NCBI RefSeq assembly: GCF_026262505.1
Contig: NW_026529124.1
Location: 33,403 to 97,402 of the forward strand
Direction: 5' to 3'
From: Trichomonas vaginalis G3
Lineage: Eukaryota > Parabasalia > Trichomonadida > Trichomonadidae
DNA length: 64,000 nucleotides
A program made the translations under genes and the position numbers. The first letter of the stretch is position 1; each line of letters starts with the position of its first letter. Below the pieces are notes generated by a model. It was given only the letters and a program-made list of their open reading frames with translations, was not told the DNA's origin and made no database searches. Of the stretch, positions 8,368-18,322 are shown piece by piece.

Positions 8368-10498
8368 ATGTCAAATGAAACAGCGTCTATGAGAGAAATA
8401 CAACACAACCGACAACTCATTATGCAAGCTCTAAATAAGAACACAACAAACTTTTCAAACTATTCTAAGATATCTGAGTCATTGAAAGAAGGAAACTTAA
8501 AACTGACAATAAACCCAATGACAGATGAGTTTCTGTTTCAAGACAATAAGAATCATACTGTCTGTATAAATCCAACAAAAGGAACTTTAAACGAGAAACC
8601 TATAAATGAACTTCTTTTGAAAGCAGATTTGACAACAAAGCTGACAAAGAATATGTAGACGATGCAATAGCAAAAGAAGAAGAAAGAGCTAACAATGCTT
8701 ATGCAACAAAAGAACATACTCATCCTGAACTAGCAGACAAAACATATGTTGACAATAAAATGTCAAGTGAAGTGACAAGAGCTGAAAACGAATATTCTAA
8801 AAAGACTCATATACATTATATTAACCAAATACCAAGTCTTAAGGAAACATTAGAGACAAAAGCAGATAAGACTCATACACATTCTATATCTGATATTACA
8901 AACTTACAAGAAACCTTAAACAGGAAAAGTGACGTTGGACATACACATTCTATATCTGATATTACAAACTTACAAGAAACCTTAAACAAGAAAAGTGACG
9001 TTGGACATACACATTCTATATCTGATATTACAAACTTACAAGAAACCTTAAACAAGAAAAGTGACGTTGGACATACACATTCTATATCTGATATTACAAA
9101 CTTACAAGAAACCTTAAACAGGAAAGTGACGTTGGACATACACATTCTATATCTGATATTACAAACTTACAAGAAACCTTAAACAAGAAAAGTGACGTTG
9201 GACATACACATTCTATATCTGATATTACAAACTTACAAGAAACTTAAACAAGAAAAGTGACGTTGGACATACACATTCTATATCTGATATTACAAACTTA
9301 CAAGAAACCTTAAACAAGAAAAGTGACGTTGGACATACACATTCTATATCTGATATTACAAACTTACAAGAAACCTTAAACAGGAAAAGTGACGTTGGAC
9401 ATACACATTCTATATCTGAAATAACAGACTTAAACGTTAGCCTTGAAAATAAAGCAGATAAAACATATGTCAATGAAATATACCAAAGTTTGATAGGAAC
9501 AAAAAATATTGAAACTATTGTTGGTGACTTTTCTGTCAATGAAGAAAATAAATATTTTAGATGGCAGTTTGTACAGTCCTTAAAAAATGGTACACGGTAT
9601 AAACTCATTCCGAAAAATAACAATGAAATGTATGTAAGCTATAAAAAGAATAATGGTACACAAGTTAAAGTTCCATAGACAACAACTGCTACTTAAACTT
9701 ATATGGAGACGAACAAAAGAAATATTTAAGAGTTTATGAAATGGCAGATATGACATTGCCTGACCCAGCTCCAGCACCACATATTATTATGACTATGGAG
9801 ATGACGACAGAACACCACATGTAGATGAACAAAAGCTAACATTATATTTAGATTATTATAGATATAAAAGATATAATGCAATAGAAAAAATGAGAATAGT
9901 ATATTATTATACAGATGACAGAAATAAATATTATAGTCAAGATTTTACCTACCCTGAAAACATAAGATTATATTATAAAAAATATTCTGACACAAACCAG
10001 AAGAAACCTGAAATAGCTGCACTATATTTTAAGTTCAAAAGAGACAATCCTATAATATCTCATATGTTTGATTTAATGAACCCAGTAGGTTCTATTTATA
10101 CATCTATGGAAGCAAGAGGTCCTCAAGTAATGTTTGGTGTTGGTGCATGGGAACAAATAGTCGACAGGTTTTTGTATTGTGCAAACTCTTCAAAGGAAAC
10201 AGGTGGAAGTAAAACGATTTCAGGTGAAAATTTACCTGCACACAGTCACTACATAGATTTAAGTACATCTCAAGCAGGTTGGCATAAGCATAGATATTGG
10301 GATTGGTCAGGAATGACAAAAGGTAAAGGATATGATGTTAAAGACGACGTTAAGTTTGCTATAAATTGTTACTGGAGTGACACTCAGGGAGAAGGAAACC
10401 ATACACATTTCGTTTCAGGATATACGCAAACAACGGGACAAAGTAAAGAATACATGCCACCTTACATGACAGTTTACGCATGGTATAGAATTGCTTAG
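8368..10498 (+). pseudogene. Broken long fibre gene
   Basis: Fossil part of element A, broken, about five or six breaks. From N to C: a short head (MSNETASMREIQHNRQL), a shaft of KADK..VD and HTHSISDITNLQETLN repeats, a beta-rich region, and the phage-type tip domain (PVGSIYTSM, VDRFLYC, ETGGSK, LPAHSH) ending in MPPYMTVYAWYRIA. Same family as 82-1872, and the direct counterpart of 53138-55530 in element B. The 3' end overlaps that of the convergent integrase gene by 4 bp, as in B. Confidence 0.75.
8874..9420 (+). repeat. 66-bp tandem repeats in fibre shaft
   Basis: About eight to nine copies of a 66-bp unit encoding a 22-residue shaft repeat (GHTHSISDITNLQETLN plus linker), nearly identical to each other. 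Element B has only about three related, more diverged units. Such identity points to recent expansion by slippage or unequal exchange. Confidence 0.9.
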
Positions 10499-11454
10499 TC
10501 GTCATTTTCAACTTCTTTAGCATATTCGTCAGGAGTTGTCTTATATTTGTTAGGAACTGTCTTTGAAAGTATACCACCTTGAACTTTGACAAGTTTGAAA
10601 CGAGGTCTGACAATAGTAGTTTTATCTTCTGCTTGCAGTGTGTACATTTTGCCATGTTTGCCTAAAACTTCATAATATTCTCTTGTATACTTTCTTCTAT
10701 TTTTACGAACACGAATGTGAGTACCTGTCGGGTTCCCATTGTTGTCATAGTCAATAGTATTTTCATATGGGTCGCGTTTAGGTATTTCTATTTTTACTTT
10801 GTCACCTTTCTGAAGTTTGAAGCCCGGCATTCTTTCTTGTTTGTCTCTTTTGACTAAATTATTAAATATATAGTCTTTCTCTAAGTCAGGGTTGTTTTTC
10901 ATTTCTTCGGGGGAGTGGTTTCCCAAACCTTTTTGTTTACGGTTATTGTAAATATTTAAAACTTGTCTCATCTTTGCCATGGAGAAGTGTCTATACTTGT
11001 CGTCATATGACATTTCATTTGCTTCACCACCTTGTGGTTGGTTTAAGTCTCTTAACATTTTTATACAACCGTCAATGACACCAAGAGCAGAATGGTTTTG
11101 GTCGACAATGAAATATTGGTTTACATTTTTTGAACGCAGATAGTTTTTTACATCATCTGATTTGAAAGAACTTTCACAGTCAGATGTCAGTTTTGTTGGA
11201 TGGTATTTGTCAACGAATATTGTCAAAGCAGTTTTCACATCTAAAATATTTTTGGACCATAATGGTATGGCTTCACAGTATCTTGTGTTTTGACCAACAA
11301 ATATTAACCAGTATGGAGGTCCATCTGTTCTAACTCTCGGAATGTTTTCCAAGATATCCATAAACCAAGCATTTGGTGTTGAACTAAAGATTTTTATCAT
11401 GAGTGCTTTCTTTGTCGCTTTAGAAACATATGGGTCCTTGTTCGGATTCGTCAT
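10495..11454 (-). CDS. Maverick integrase (retroviral-type rve)
   Basis: 319 aa, looks whole. The rve core is visible: FMDILENIPR region (first Asp near residue 34), WLIFVGQNTRYCEAIPL strand, TSDCESSF (second Asp), and NHSALGVIDGCIKMLRDL (third catalytic region). A basic C-terminal part (KGDKVKIEIPKR...RRKYTREYYEV) fits the SH3/chromo-like tail of Polinton integrases. It joins element ends to target DNA. It is convergent with the fibre gene and diverges from the gene at 11472 across 17 bp. The element B copy (52182-53141) differs at only about a dozen positions. Confidence 0.9.
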   Translation of the reverse strand: MTNPNKDPYVSKATKKALMIKIFSSTPNAWFMDILENIPRVRTDGPPYWLIFVGQNTRYCEAIPLWSKNILDVKTALTIFVDKYHPTKLTSDCESSFKSDDVKNYLRSKNVNQYFIVDQNHSALGVIDGCIKMLRDLNQPQGGEANEMSYDDKYRHFSMAKMRQVLNIYNNRKQKGLGNHSPEEMKNNPDLEKDYIFNNLVKRDKQERMPGFKLQKGDKVKIEIPKRDPYENTIDYDNNGNPTGTHIRVRKNRRKYTREYYEVLGKHGKMYTLQAEDKTTIVRPRFKLVKVQGGILSKTVPNKYKTTPDEYAKEVENDD

Positions 11455-11471
11455 TTTTTACCCTATAAGAA
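11455..11471. promoter_or_regulatory. 17-bp bidirectional start region
   Basis: tttttaccctataagaa separates the integrase start (11454, minus) from the virion gene start (11472, plus). The equivalent in element B (52165-52181) is also 17 bp. Confidence 0.5.
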
Positions 11472-11873
11472 ATGGGTTTATTTGGCGCATTAGCAGGAGT
11501 CGCATCCAGATTTTTACCCGCAGTGGGAACAATAGCCAGAGGTGCATTTGGAATTGGAAAGAAGATTTTGAGTACAATAGGTATACTTAAAGAGAAAGCA
11601 CAACCTATTATACAAACTGTACAGAAAGGTTGGGAGGTAGCACGAGATGCAACAAATCTTATTCCAAATCCTGAAACAAGAGGAAAAGTTCAAGGATGGA
11701 TGGACAATGTAGGAAGACAAGCAGGAAACTATTATAACAAAGCAAATGACTACTATAACCAAGCAGGACACTATATGGACCAAGGTGAAAGATTCTTTAA
11801 CAGAGGATATAACCATGCACAACAGTGGGTAAACAATAACCAACCTCAACCGCCTCAAACGTGGGGAATGTAA
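11472..11873 (+). CDS. Small amphipathic virion protein (pVI-like)
   Basis: 133 aa, looks whole. The N-terminal 30 residues are Gly/Ala-rich and hydrophobic (MGLFGALAGVASRFLP), then basic; the C-terminal half is Tyr/Asn/Gln-rich with repeated YYNKANDYYNQAG-type segments. This resembles membrane-active minor capsid proteins such as adenovirus pVI in layout only. The protein at 56402-56644 has a similar MGFF...R..G start. Almost identical copy at 51763-52164 in element B. Function inferred. Confidence 0.5.
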   Translation: MGLFGALAGVASRFLPAVGTIARGAFGIGKKILSTIGILKEKAQPIIQTVQKGWEVARDATNLIPNPETRGKVQGWMDNVGRQAGNYYNKANDYYNQAGHYMDQGERFFNRGYNHAQQWVNNNQPQPPQTWGM

Positions 11874-11874
11874 A

Positions 11875-11892
11875 GTTTTTTACTGAGATGAA
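11875..11892 (+). promoter_or_regulatory. Shared leader TTTTTTACTGAGATGAA
   Basis: This leader lies directly before ATG 11893 and again before ATG 12065 (12047-12064). The same two copies occur in element B before 51743 and 51571. It probably marks a start-proximal promoter. Confidence 0.5.
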
Positions 11893-12045
11893 ATGAACAA
11901 TACAGCATTGAGACAAATGAGTTCAAGATGGATTTGTCGGCTTCCAGCAGTTACACCACGTGTTTGTCAAGTTCTTCCTATACCTCAGGAAGTTTTAGAC
12001 CGACTTAAAAAACCTAAACAACCAGTTGAAAACAAACCAAACTAA
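11893..12045 (+). CDS. 50-aa conserved small protein
   Basis: A 50-aa reading frame (MNNTALRQ...ENKPN) placed between two genes in both A and B (51591-51743), with only a few changes. It is preceded by TTTTTTACTGAGATGAA, the same leader that precedes the next gene at 12065, so it is very likely expressed. Rich in Arg, Pro and Cys. No recognised domain. Confidence 0.6.
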   Translation: MNNTALRQMSSRWICRLPAVTPRVCQVLPIPQEVLDRLKKPKQPVENKPN

Positions 12046-12064
12046 AATTTTTTACTGAGATGAA

Positions 12065-12649
12065 ATGACCGAAGAAGTTGAAACGGTAGATTTGACACCA
12101 CAAACAAAAAGTTCAGAACCATTGTCAAAACCTGTCAAAGAACTTACAGATGAAGAGAAAAATTCAATAATAGAAAGTGCCAGGTCTGGAAATACAAACC
12201 CTAACTATAAAGTCACTTTTCATAGAAATGGAACGGCTAGTATCTCAAAAAAGAAACAGACTCTCACAAATAAAATATTGAAGTCTGAAGGAGCTTTCGA
12301 GACAACAGATGGAAAAGTTTACTTCACTGACCAACAGTTCATTATAGAACATCTCATTGACTTAGAGTCGAAATATTCTAAACTTTACAACAAACACAAA
12401 AAGTTGAAAGGAAAACAAAAACAAATGGCATATGATATTTATGAAGATGTTGACGACACAACTGTTCCTGCAAGTGAAGTAAAGTCAGAGGAACCGAAAA
12501 GTGACGAAAAACCGATAGAAGAAGAAAAACCAAAAACTGAAGATAAACCAAAACCAAAGTTTAGTTTCCAAACTAAACCAAGTCAACCTTCATTAGCTGG
12601 TATGGGTTGGCGTCAAAGACTTATGGCAGCAGGCGGTTATGTAAAGTAA
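12065..12649 (+). CDS. Acidic/basic low-complexity virion-region protein
   Basis: 194 aa, looks whole. N-terminal acidic segment, a basic centre (FHRNGTASISKKKQTLTNK), a coiled-coil-like stretch (IEHLIDLESKYSKLYNKHKK), then a Lys/Glu/Pro-rich tail and a conserved end (SLAGMGWRQRLMAAGGYVK). Kept nearly unchanged in element B (50987-51571) in the same position next to the polymerase. Possibly a scaffold or terminal-protein-like partner; that is a guess from position. Confidence 0.55.
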   Translation: MTEEVETVDLTPQTKSSEPLSKPVKELTDEEKNSIIESARSGNTNPNYKVTFHRNGTASISKKKQTLTNKILKSEGAFETTDGKVYFTDQQFIIEHLIDLESKYSKLYNKHKKLKGKQKQMAYDIYEDVDDTTVPASEVKSEEPKSDEKPIEEEKPKTEDKPKPKFSFQTKPSQPSLAGMGWRQRLMAAGGYVK

Positions 12650-12679
12650 AGAAAAAAATATTTTTTTATTTTTATAAAA

Positions 12680-14832
12680 ATGCCCCCATATAGAATGGAT
12701 AGAAAGTCTGCTAGAATAAAAGCAGAGTTGCAAAGATATGGTTGGAGAGTTTCGAAGAATTTTAAATATAGGAAGGGAAGACCCATAAAAGTCTATGACA
12801 AATTGCTGGTCTTCGCTACGAAATGGATTTGGAAACAGCACGTGCCAATTATCCAAACAGACTAGAGAGGTTAGAAGAAAAAACGTCTTATGGACATGCC
12901 TTTCGATGTTAGTGAACCTCAAGTTGAAGGACACGACGGCTTTGCCAGATTCTACTGGAAACATGACGAACAATTGCATCCTTTGAGAAGGAAAAAAGGA
13001 AAAGGTGAAGACGCACATGCTCCCATGGAAAGAACAAGATATGCATATGAAAAGTATCGTGAAGTTAGAAGTCAAATTACATCTGGTCGAACCTTTACAG
13101 TAAACTTTGACGAAGGAAAGAACAAAGAAGGCTTCATGGGAGTACTTGCTGCAATTCAAGACGGAAATAAGAAAGGACACAATCTCAGATTGACCATAAC
13201 AGATTTGGATGGTCACATTTACTATGCACATGGCAATGAACAAACAGCCGCAAAACTTCTTGACGCTTTCAAGACTACAAAGAGAGAACAAATGGTTGAC
13301 TCCGACTCAGACATTTTGAATGCAATTGAAGGAATTGCAAGTGTCAAGTTCGAATGGTACCAACCTAACCCTCAAGCAGTCAGACAACATGCTGGATACT
13401 TCCCGTTCATAAATAAGTCTGACATTGACTTGACAAGGTATGGAATTTACAATTCAATTGAAACAATTGTCAATGAACCTTGCATTCTTACATGTCTCAG
13501 GAACTCTGGTCTTGTTACAGATGAGAAGATGAAGTATCTTGAGTCATGTGTGAAGACAAGGTACATTCTCAGAGGTCAATTGGCAAAAATTGCACCGTTG
13601 GCAAATGTCAATATCCGAGTCAACATACCTACAGCTAAAGGTTCTTCACATGACGACTATGTTGTTGACAAAGACTTACCATGGTTGAAGATTGTAATTG
13701 TCCACAACCACTTCATGTTGAACGAAAGTCTTACAAACCCATTCTTTGGTAAAAGTAAGTGCAACATTGTCAGAGCTGTAAACATTCTTTTCGAGAAAGG
13801 TTTGTTGGAACCAATTCCAGATGACAAGCTGACAGAAACTTTTGTACCAAAAGACGAAACAAACTTTTCATTGTTAGCAAGACCAAAAGTTGTTCCAGAC
13901 AAAGTTCTAGTACAAAAGAAGTACACAGTTCCACAAGGGTTGGTATGTTCGGATACCAACCTGAACCAGAAGAACTTCCAATGAGGTTGCAAGAACTTCA
14001 AGATGCTATAAACAAACTTCCATTGAGACATCCAATTGACGTCAAATTGTATTGGAGAGCATCTGAGTTAGGTCAGAAGGTTTTATATGAAACAGGTTGC
14101 TTCGACGATGTTTATGAGATAACAGGAGAAGTTTCTCAGAAGATAAGAGACTCACTTGAATTTCCACAAACTGGACCAATTGGTTGCGACAAGTTCGACT
14201 CAGATGAAAAGATATACTATGTCGACCTTAACGCTGCATACATGAGGTTTGTCCAATATATTCCGACTGGAATTCCAAACGAAGATGGTGAGTTCCCGGG
14301 AAGGAACTATACAGTTGGAAAAGTCATACAACAACTGTATGATATTAGGAAAGCTTCAAACCCCAAACTTGCAATGACACTCAAATTGCTTATGAATTCG
14401 ACATGGGGATATTCCATTAAGAAACCTCAAGAGATGAAGAGTAAACATTATGAGAAGGTCGACAACTTTGTTGAAAGGTTTTCTCCTTTTGTTTTGAAGT
14501 ACGAATTCACTCAAGGTCAAAGTGGCTTAGTAACCACATTAAAACCTATTGTCGAACATTGGTCTTACCCTCAGTTCGCAAAGGCAGTCCTTGACAACTA
14601 CAATGAGTTCTTCTCGGAAGTCAAATCGAAAGTCAAGGTTTACTATGAGAACATTGACGCACTCATGACGAACGAAGAAGGCTATAACAAACTCATTGAA
14701 ATGGGTTTAGTCGGTGAGAAGATGGGTCAATTCAAATTGGACAAAATTTTCACCGAAGTTCATGTCCTCTCCAAGCGTAAGTACTGGGGTGTTAAAGAAG
14801 ATGGTGAAATAGTTAAACATTGCATGAAATAA
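12680..14832 (+). pseudogene. Broken protein-primed DNA polymerase B
   Basis: Fossil part of element A, broken, about two or three breaks. Family-B polymerase motifs are visible in order: a motif A-type segment YYVDLNAAYM, a motif B-type segment LKLLMNSTWGYS, a motif C-type segment in YYENIDALMT, and the KRKYWGV end. The N-terminal part (RMDRKSARIKAELQRYGWRV) matches Maverick polymerases only by position. Protein-primed PolB is the replicase of Polintons. Element B retains only an N-terminal remnant (50686-50955). Confidence 0.85.
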
Positions 14833-14854
14833 AAAATTTTTATTCGAATTTGAA

Positions 14855-15100
14855 TTAAAATGTGGGAATTCTTGGGAACGGGAAAGGCTTATTTACTTGA
14901 GGAACAGGTAAAGGTGGTGGTGGTGGAGGTGGTGGCAACCAGTCCATTTTATATTCCTTCCTAGCTAATTTCCGTTTAATTTCATGGTCGCCCTCGGAGT
15001 CTTTGAATCGGACAGGTCGAGTTACACCATTCTTGGTCTCAAACTCATATATAACCTGTTTGTCTGTATTTTCGTCGACTATGGCACGAGACACGAACAT
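14855..15100 (-). CDS. Small protein with polyproline tract
   Basis: 81 aa from ATG 15100 (MFVSRAIVDENT...). N-terminal beta-like half (VIYEFETKNGVTRPVRF), a charged helix (EIKRKLARKEYKMDWL), then a run of eight prolines and a PFPFP tail. No recognised domain. Divergent from the gene at 15131 with a 30-bp spacer. Polyproline tails often bind partner proteins; the partner is unknown. Confidence 0.45.
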   Translation of the reverse strand: MFVSRAIVDENTDKQVIYEFETKNGVTRPVRFKDSEGDHEIKRKLARKEYKMDWLPPPPPPPPLPVPQVNKPFPFPRIPTF

Positions 15101-15130
15101 TGACCAAACGGACAAAAAGTGTCATTTCGG

Positions 15131-15394
15131 ATGGTCAAGCAGCCAATCGCATTCGAGCACTTCGAAGAAGCCTTACGTTCCAAGGGAGAGGGTGTCTGGT
15201 GCAAGGCAGAGGTCATGAGACTCTACGAGCAGTACATCCTCAATGCCTGGGAGGACAAATCGTCCTTGAATTGGCAATTCTACCAACTCCTCTGGGACGA
15301 CCTCCTACGCAACTGGGATAACGAAAGAGCCCAATTCAAAGGTCGGGAGCTAATTTTCCAAATTACCATTAATAGTGCCTACTTATCCAACTAA
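15131..15394 (+). CDS. Unknown Trp-rich helical protein
   Basis: 87 aa from ATG 15131 (MVKQPIAFEHFEEALRSKG). Mostly helical, with several Trp residues (WCKAEV, NAWEDKSSLNWQFYQLLWDDLLRNW). Composition and codon choice are richer in G+C than the Maverick core. No recognised domain. Confidence 0.45.
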   Translation: MVKQPIAFEHFEEALRSKGEGVWCKAEVMRLYEQYILNAWEDKSSLNWQFYQLLWDDLLRNWDNERAQFKGRELIFQITINSAYLSN

Positions 15395-15443
15395 ACACTT
15401 AAATTTACTTGGGGTTTCCCCCTAAAATAAAATTTTTTTACTC

Positions 15444-16136
15444 TTAGAACCACTCGAGGTTCTCCTTACGGTTGTTGAGCTTGTCACCGTCAATGTGTCT
15501 GACCTTCGTCTTCTTGCCTGGATTTGGAACCCATTGAATTGCGACAAGCTTGCCCATGGAGATTGAACCGCGATTCCGAAGGTTAAGGTTCAAGTGTCCC
15601 AAGTTGTTGAGGACTGGGGTAAGAACCTTGCCTGTCTCCTTGTTGCGGATTTGGTATGGGTAGGGTTGGGAAATTTCGTAACCGTCATCGGCAACAAGGG
15701 TTGCCCATGTAGCGGCTTCAGGAACTTCTTCGTGTTTCTCTTCTTCCTCTTCTTCCTCTTCTTCCTCGACAATTCCTTCTTCAATTTGGTACTCACGAAG
15801 TACGGTGTTGCATGTTCTGTCCTTTCCGAGTACCTTCCAGATGGCGTCTATCTCTTCGAAGAAACGGTAGATGAGTCTGGCAAGGTCTCGGTTCTCTCTC
15901 TCGTAATTGCGCAAGGTTTCCGTGAAATCGTTCAGGCATTTCTCATTGGAAGCTTGGTTCATGAGGACATCGGCTTTGAGATTGGTCATCTCTGTCATAA
16001 GACTACTTTGGAGAGTCTTAATGGTGTTTGTCAGATGAGCTTTCAATTGGGCAATTTGAATTTGAACTGGGCGCTTGTCTGGCAACCTTGAAAGGACATC
16101 TGCTATTGTGTTCGGCTTCGGTGCTTGTTCGGACAT
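15444..16136 (-). CDS. HNH endonuclease with coiled-coil N-terminus
   Basis: 230 aa, looks whole. Residues about 20-120 form a helical, coiled-coil-like region; residues about 121-140 are a Glu-rich tract; the C-terminal 70 residues hold a homing-type HNH domain: LNLRNRGSISMGKLVAIQW, then VRHIDGDKLNNRKENLEWF, which has the H-x-D-G/N-x3-N-x4-NLEW pattern of the HNH_3 family. Such enzymes nick or cut DNA and often spread themselves. It could act on competing elements or help this block move; neither is shown by the sequence. Confidence 0.75.
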   Translation of the reverse strand: MSEQAPKPNTIADVLSRLPDKRPVQIQIAQLKAHLTNTIKTLQSSLMTEMTNLKADVLMNQASNEKCLNDFTETLRNYERENRDLARLIYRFFEEIDAIWKVLGKDRTCNTVLREYQIEEGIVEEEEEEEEEEKHEEVPEAATWATLVADDGYEISQPYPYQIRNKETGKVLTPVLNNLGHLNLNLRNRGSISMGKLVAIQWVPNPGKKTKVRHIDGDKLNNRKENLEWF

Positions 16137-16199
16137 CGAAAAAATGAAGTGGTTTGAGAATGGCGGTTTTACTTCAAAAAGCTTGTTATGACAGTTATG

Positions 16200-16751
16200 T
16201 CATACAACAAGTTTAAAATAATATCTTGTTCTTCTTCTGAACGTTTGTTGTCTTTCCGATAAAAGTTTCGAACATGAGAACCAAAAAACGTTTTTTGAGA
16301 TTGCGGAAGAGTTCAGGCAAACGTTCATATTCTGGATATGTTGGGAGCAGTTCAAAACATCTGAGCTGACTTTCGGACAAAATTGGGACAATGTCAAAAA
16401 TTCATCTTTGGTCGGACTGCTTGAAGGTAAGTCCCTTACATGTAAGTAGCTCTGGTAAAGTCTTCTCATCTCTGCTAACTTCTGGAGTATAGCTTCGTAA
16501 TTTAAGAGTTTTAATTTTAATTGTCTTATTCCTCTCTTGACATCTAAACGGTAAGTATCCATGAGGTCAAGAGTAGCTTTGGTAGCTTTAAGTGGAGCTA
16601 TCTCTTCTTTGACTTGTGCAATTTTGGTTGCAATTGTGGTTTGAGCTCCTTCAAGTTCGCCGTCTATGTCGTTCTCAACACCTTCAACCATAGCTTGAAA
16701 CTCTTCATCGGTCCATTGAGTTTGGTGTGGGACGAATTTAACTTGCTTCAT
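16200..16751 (-). CDS. Coiled-coil protein of unknown function
   Basis: 183 aa from ATG 16751 (MKQVKFVPHQTQWTDEEFQ). Residues about 30-100 have long heptad-like helices (LEGAQTTIATKIAQVKEEIAPL, split here by Pro). The C-terminal third is irregular, Ser/Cys-rich and ends in a basic stretch. No recognised domain. Same strand as the genes on each side. Confidence 0.45.
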   Translation of the reverse strand: MKQVKFVPHQTQWTDEEFQAMVEGVENDIDGELEGAQTTIATKIAQVKEEIAPLKATKATLDLMDTYRLDVKRGIRQLKLKLLNYEAILQKLAEMRRLYQSYLHVRDLPSSSPTKDEFLTLSQFCPKVSSDVLNCSQHIQNMNVCLNSSAISKNVFWFSCSKLLSERQQTFRRRTRYYFKLVV

Positions 16752-16774
16752 TCAAAAAATGAAAAAAAATGTTT

Positions 16775-16978
16775 TTACTCTAAACGTGCCATGTATATGG
16801 CTATAAGAAACTTACCAGAAGGCTTCTTCTTCACACGAGTCTCTGGTAACTTGAGAGTTCTTGTTGGAGTTGGGTCTGGAATTTCAATTCTTGCCACCAT
16901 AAACTGTGTATTGACCGAACTTGCATTTGCAGGAAGACCGGTCACTACAAGGTTCACAGTTGAAATAGTTGTACTCAT
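16775..16978 (-). CDS. Small beta-rich protein
   Basis: 67 aa from ATG 16978 (MSTTISTVNLVVTGLPANAS). Thr/Val-rich strand-like N-terminus and a basic middle (KLPETRVKKKPSGKF). Ends 23 bp before the start of the next gene in the same direction (16751). No recognised domain. Confidence 0.4.
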   Translation of the reverse strand: MSTTISTVNLVVTGLPANASSVNTQFMVARIEIPDPTPTRTLKLPETRVKKKPSGKFLIAIYMARLE

Positions 16979-17034
16979 ACCTGGTGAGTACGAGTGTGAG
17001 TAAAAACATAAAAAAGTGAGTTAAAATGAGATGT

Positions 17035-17400
17035 TTACTGAACTGGCTGAATGTCGCCTTCACAGGTTATGTAGAACGGCTGACCAGAGAAGTGAAGGAG
17101 ACCCTTGAGAATTTGGTTCATTCTTGGGAAAGGGTTCTCTCTGTTTGGAAGTAGTATCCAAGGACGCTTGGCAAAGAACTTTATAATGGCTTCCTTCTTT
17201 GCTTGCTTTATGTCGTCGAAGGATGTCCCGTCTGGTATTTGAATTGGAATTCCAGTCGAAGTCTCGAGATTCAAGGCAGCCCTTCCCGTTATCCAACCGT
17301 TAACGAGCTTGCCTTTTACATTCTGCCTGAGGAAGTCTTTAACAAGCTCGTTAATTTCAATTAGGTAAATTGCCTCGTCGGTAGGTTCGACCTCGACCAT
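17035..17400 (-). CDS. DEAIY-family unknown protein
   Basis: 121 aa from ATG 17400 (MVEVEPTDEAIYLIEINELV). Mixed alpha/beta, with a conserved-looking centre (WITGRAALNLETSTGIPI). A remnant with the matching start FDEAIYFIEL lies at 44534 in element B, again beside a tandem-repeat array and opposite a Pro-rich gene start. That pairing shows the gene is a stable part of a locus. Function unknown. Confidence 0.5.
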   Translation of the reverse strand: MVEVEPTDEAIYLIEINELVKDFLRQNVKGKLVNGWITGRAALNLETSTGIPIQIPDGTSFDDIKQAKKEAIIKFFAKRPWILLPNRENPFPRMNQILKGLLHFSGQPFYITCEGDIQPVQ

Positions 17401-17676
17401 TGCTACTGTCAGAAAAAGTACTGCTACTGTCAGAAAAAGTACTGCTACTGTCAGTAAAAGTACTGCTACTGTCAGTAAAAGTACTGCTAGGAGCAGAAAA
17501 ACTACTGCTACTGTCAGTAAAAAGGAAAATTTGAGAGGGTTTTCGACGATAAAGTACTGCTACTGTCAGAAAAAGTACTGCTACTGTCAGAAAAAGTACT
17601 GCTACTGTCAGAAAAAGTACTGCTACTGTCAGAAAAAGTACTGCTACTGTCAGTAAAAGTACTGCTAGTAGCAGAG
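17401..17676. repeat. 21-bp tandem array in a divergent promoter
   Basis: About twelve copies of GTACTGCTACTGTCAGAAAAA (listed in parts: GTACTGCTACTGTCAG then AAAAA or TAAAA), broken once near 17520-17552. It fills the whole gap between the divergent genes starting at 17400 and 17716. Regular spacing of two helical turns suggests iterated protein sites, such as origin iterons or an upstream activator array. Inferred. Confidence 0.85.
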
Positions 17677-17715
17677 ATTTTTATCGTTGTGGTCCGACGG
17701 TTAAGCCACAAACGA

Positions 17716-18294
17716 ATGTCCGACGTCCCACCAACCGAGTCCATTCCCAAACCAGAGGAACCTAAAGAACCACAACAGTCTCCTCAGCAACCTCAGTTCC
17801 AGCAAGTACCTCCGAATTACTACCAATTTCCACCTCAAGGTTACTACCCACCACAAGGCTTCCCGAACTACCCTCCTCAGCCTATGCCTTACTTCCCCAA
17901 CCCTTGGTTGTTTATCCAAGCTCCACCCCAGCAATTCCAATTCCAATCTCAATCGAAGAGAGACCAAGACTTCGAAGAAGGTCTGAACCGTTTACGCAAA
18001 GAGTATGCTACAGCTCCAATGGAAGATGACAGGCTTTCAGTCTCTTCCCTAAGGTCGACCAATTCGACTCGTACCACAGATTCGGTTCGTGACCGTGAAG
18101 ACTACCTCAAGCAGTCTGAGAGACTCTTCATCTTACAGCCATTTACAGCTGGAGCTCTCAAGAACATGCGCAATTACGAAGGTCAGACACCAGCTGGAGA
18201 CTGCAAAACAGACGTACTCGCAAGAGCCGTCCAGCTCGTCAAAACAAAGACGGAGATAGTCGACTTCATACTTGCAGCTTGCCCTTACAAGTAA
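17716..18294 (+). CDS. Pro/Gln/Tyr-rich protein with conserved C-terminal helix domain
   Basis: 192 aa from ATG 17716 (MSDVPPTESIPKPEEP). Residues 1-80 are Pro/Gln/Tyr-rich, disordered, with PPQGYYPPQGF-type repeats. Residues 85-192 are helical and charged, with a Ser/Thr-Arg stretch (SLRSTNSTRTTDSVRDRED) and an ordered end. A short remnant with the same start (MTDVPLPECLPKPEEP) lies at 44150-44227 in element B. Low-complexity start plus folded end resembles a virion or replication-focus protein; function unknown. Confidence 0.5.
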   Translation: MSDVPPTESIPKPEEPKEPQQSPQQPQFQQVPPNYYQFPPQGYYPPQGFPNYPPQPMPYFPNPWLFIQAPPQQFQFQSQSKRDQDFEEGLNRLRKEYATAPMEDDRLSVSSLRSTNSTRTTDSVRDREDYLKQSERLFILQPFTAGALKNMRNYEGQTPAGDCKTDVLARAVQLVKTKTEIVDFILAACPYK

Positions 18295-18322
18295 AAAAAT
18301 AAACAATTACGAATTAAACTTT

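Noticed and set aside
8873-9145. Long minus-strand frame of repeated Val/Cys/Phe units opposite the fibre repeats
   Set aside because: It is the antisense shadow of the 66-bp repeats; the plus strand matches known fibre shaft patterns.
82-10498. Integrated tailed bacteriophage, because of the tail-fibre tip domains
   Set aside because: Neighbouring genes are Maverick-type integrase, packaging ATPase and protein-primed polymerase; no terminase, portal or tail tube genes are seen.
17401-17676. CRISPR-like array of 21-bp repeats
   Set aside because: Repeats abut directly without spacers, so it is a simple tandem array.
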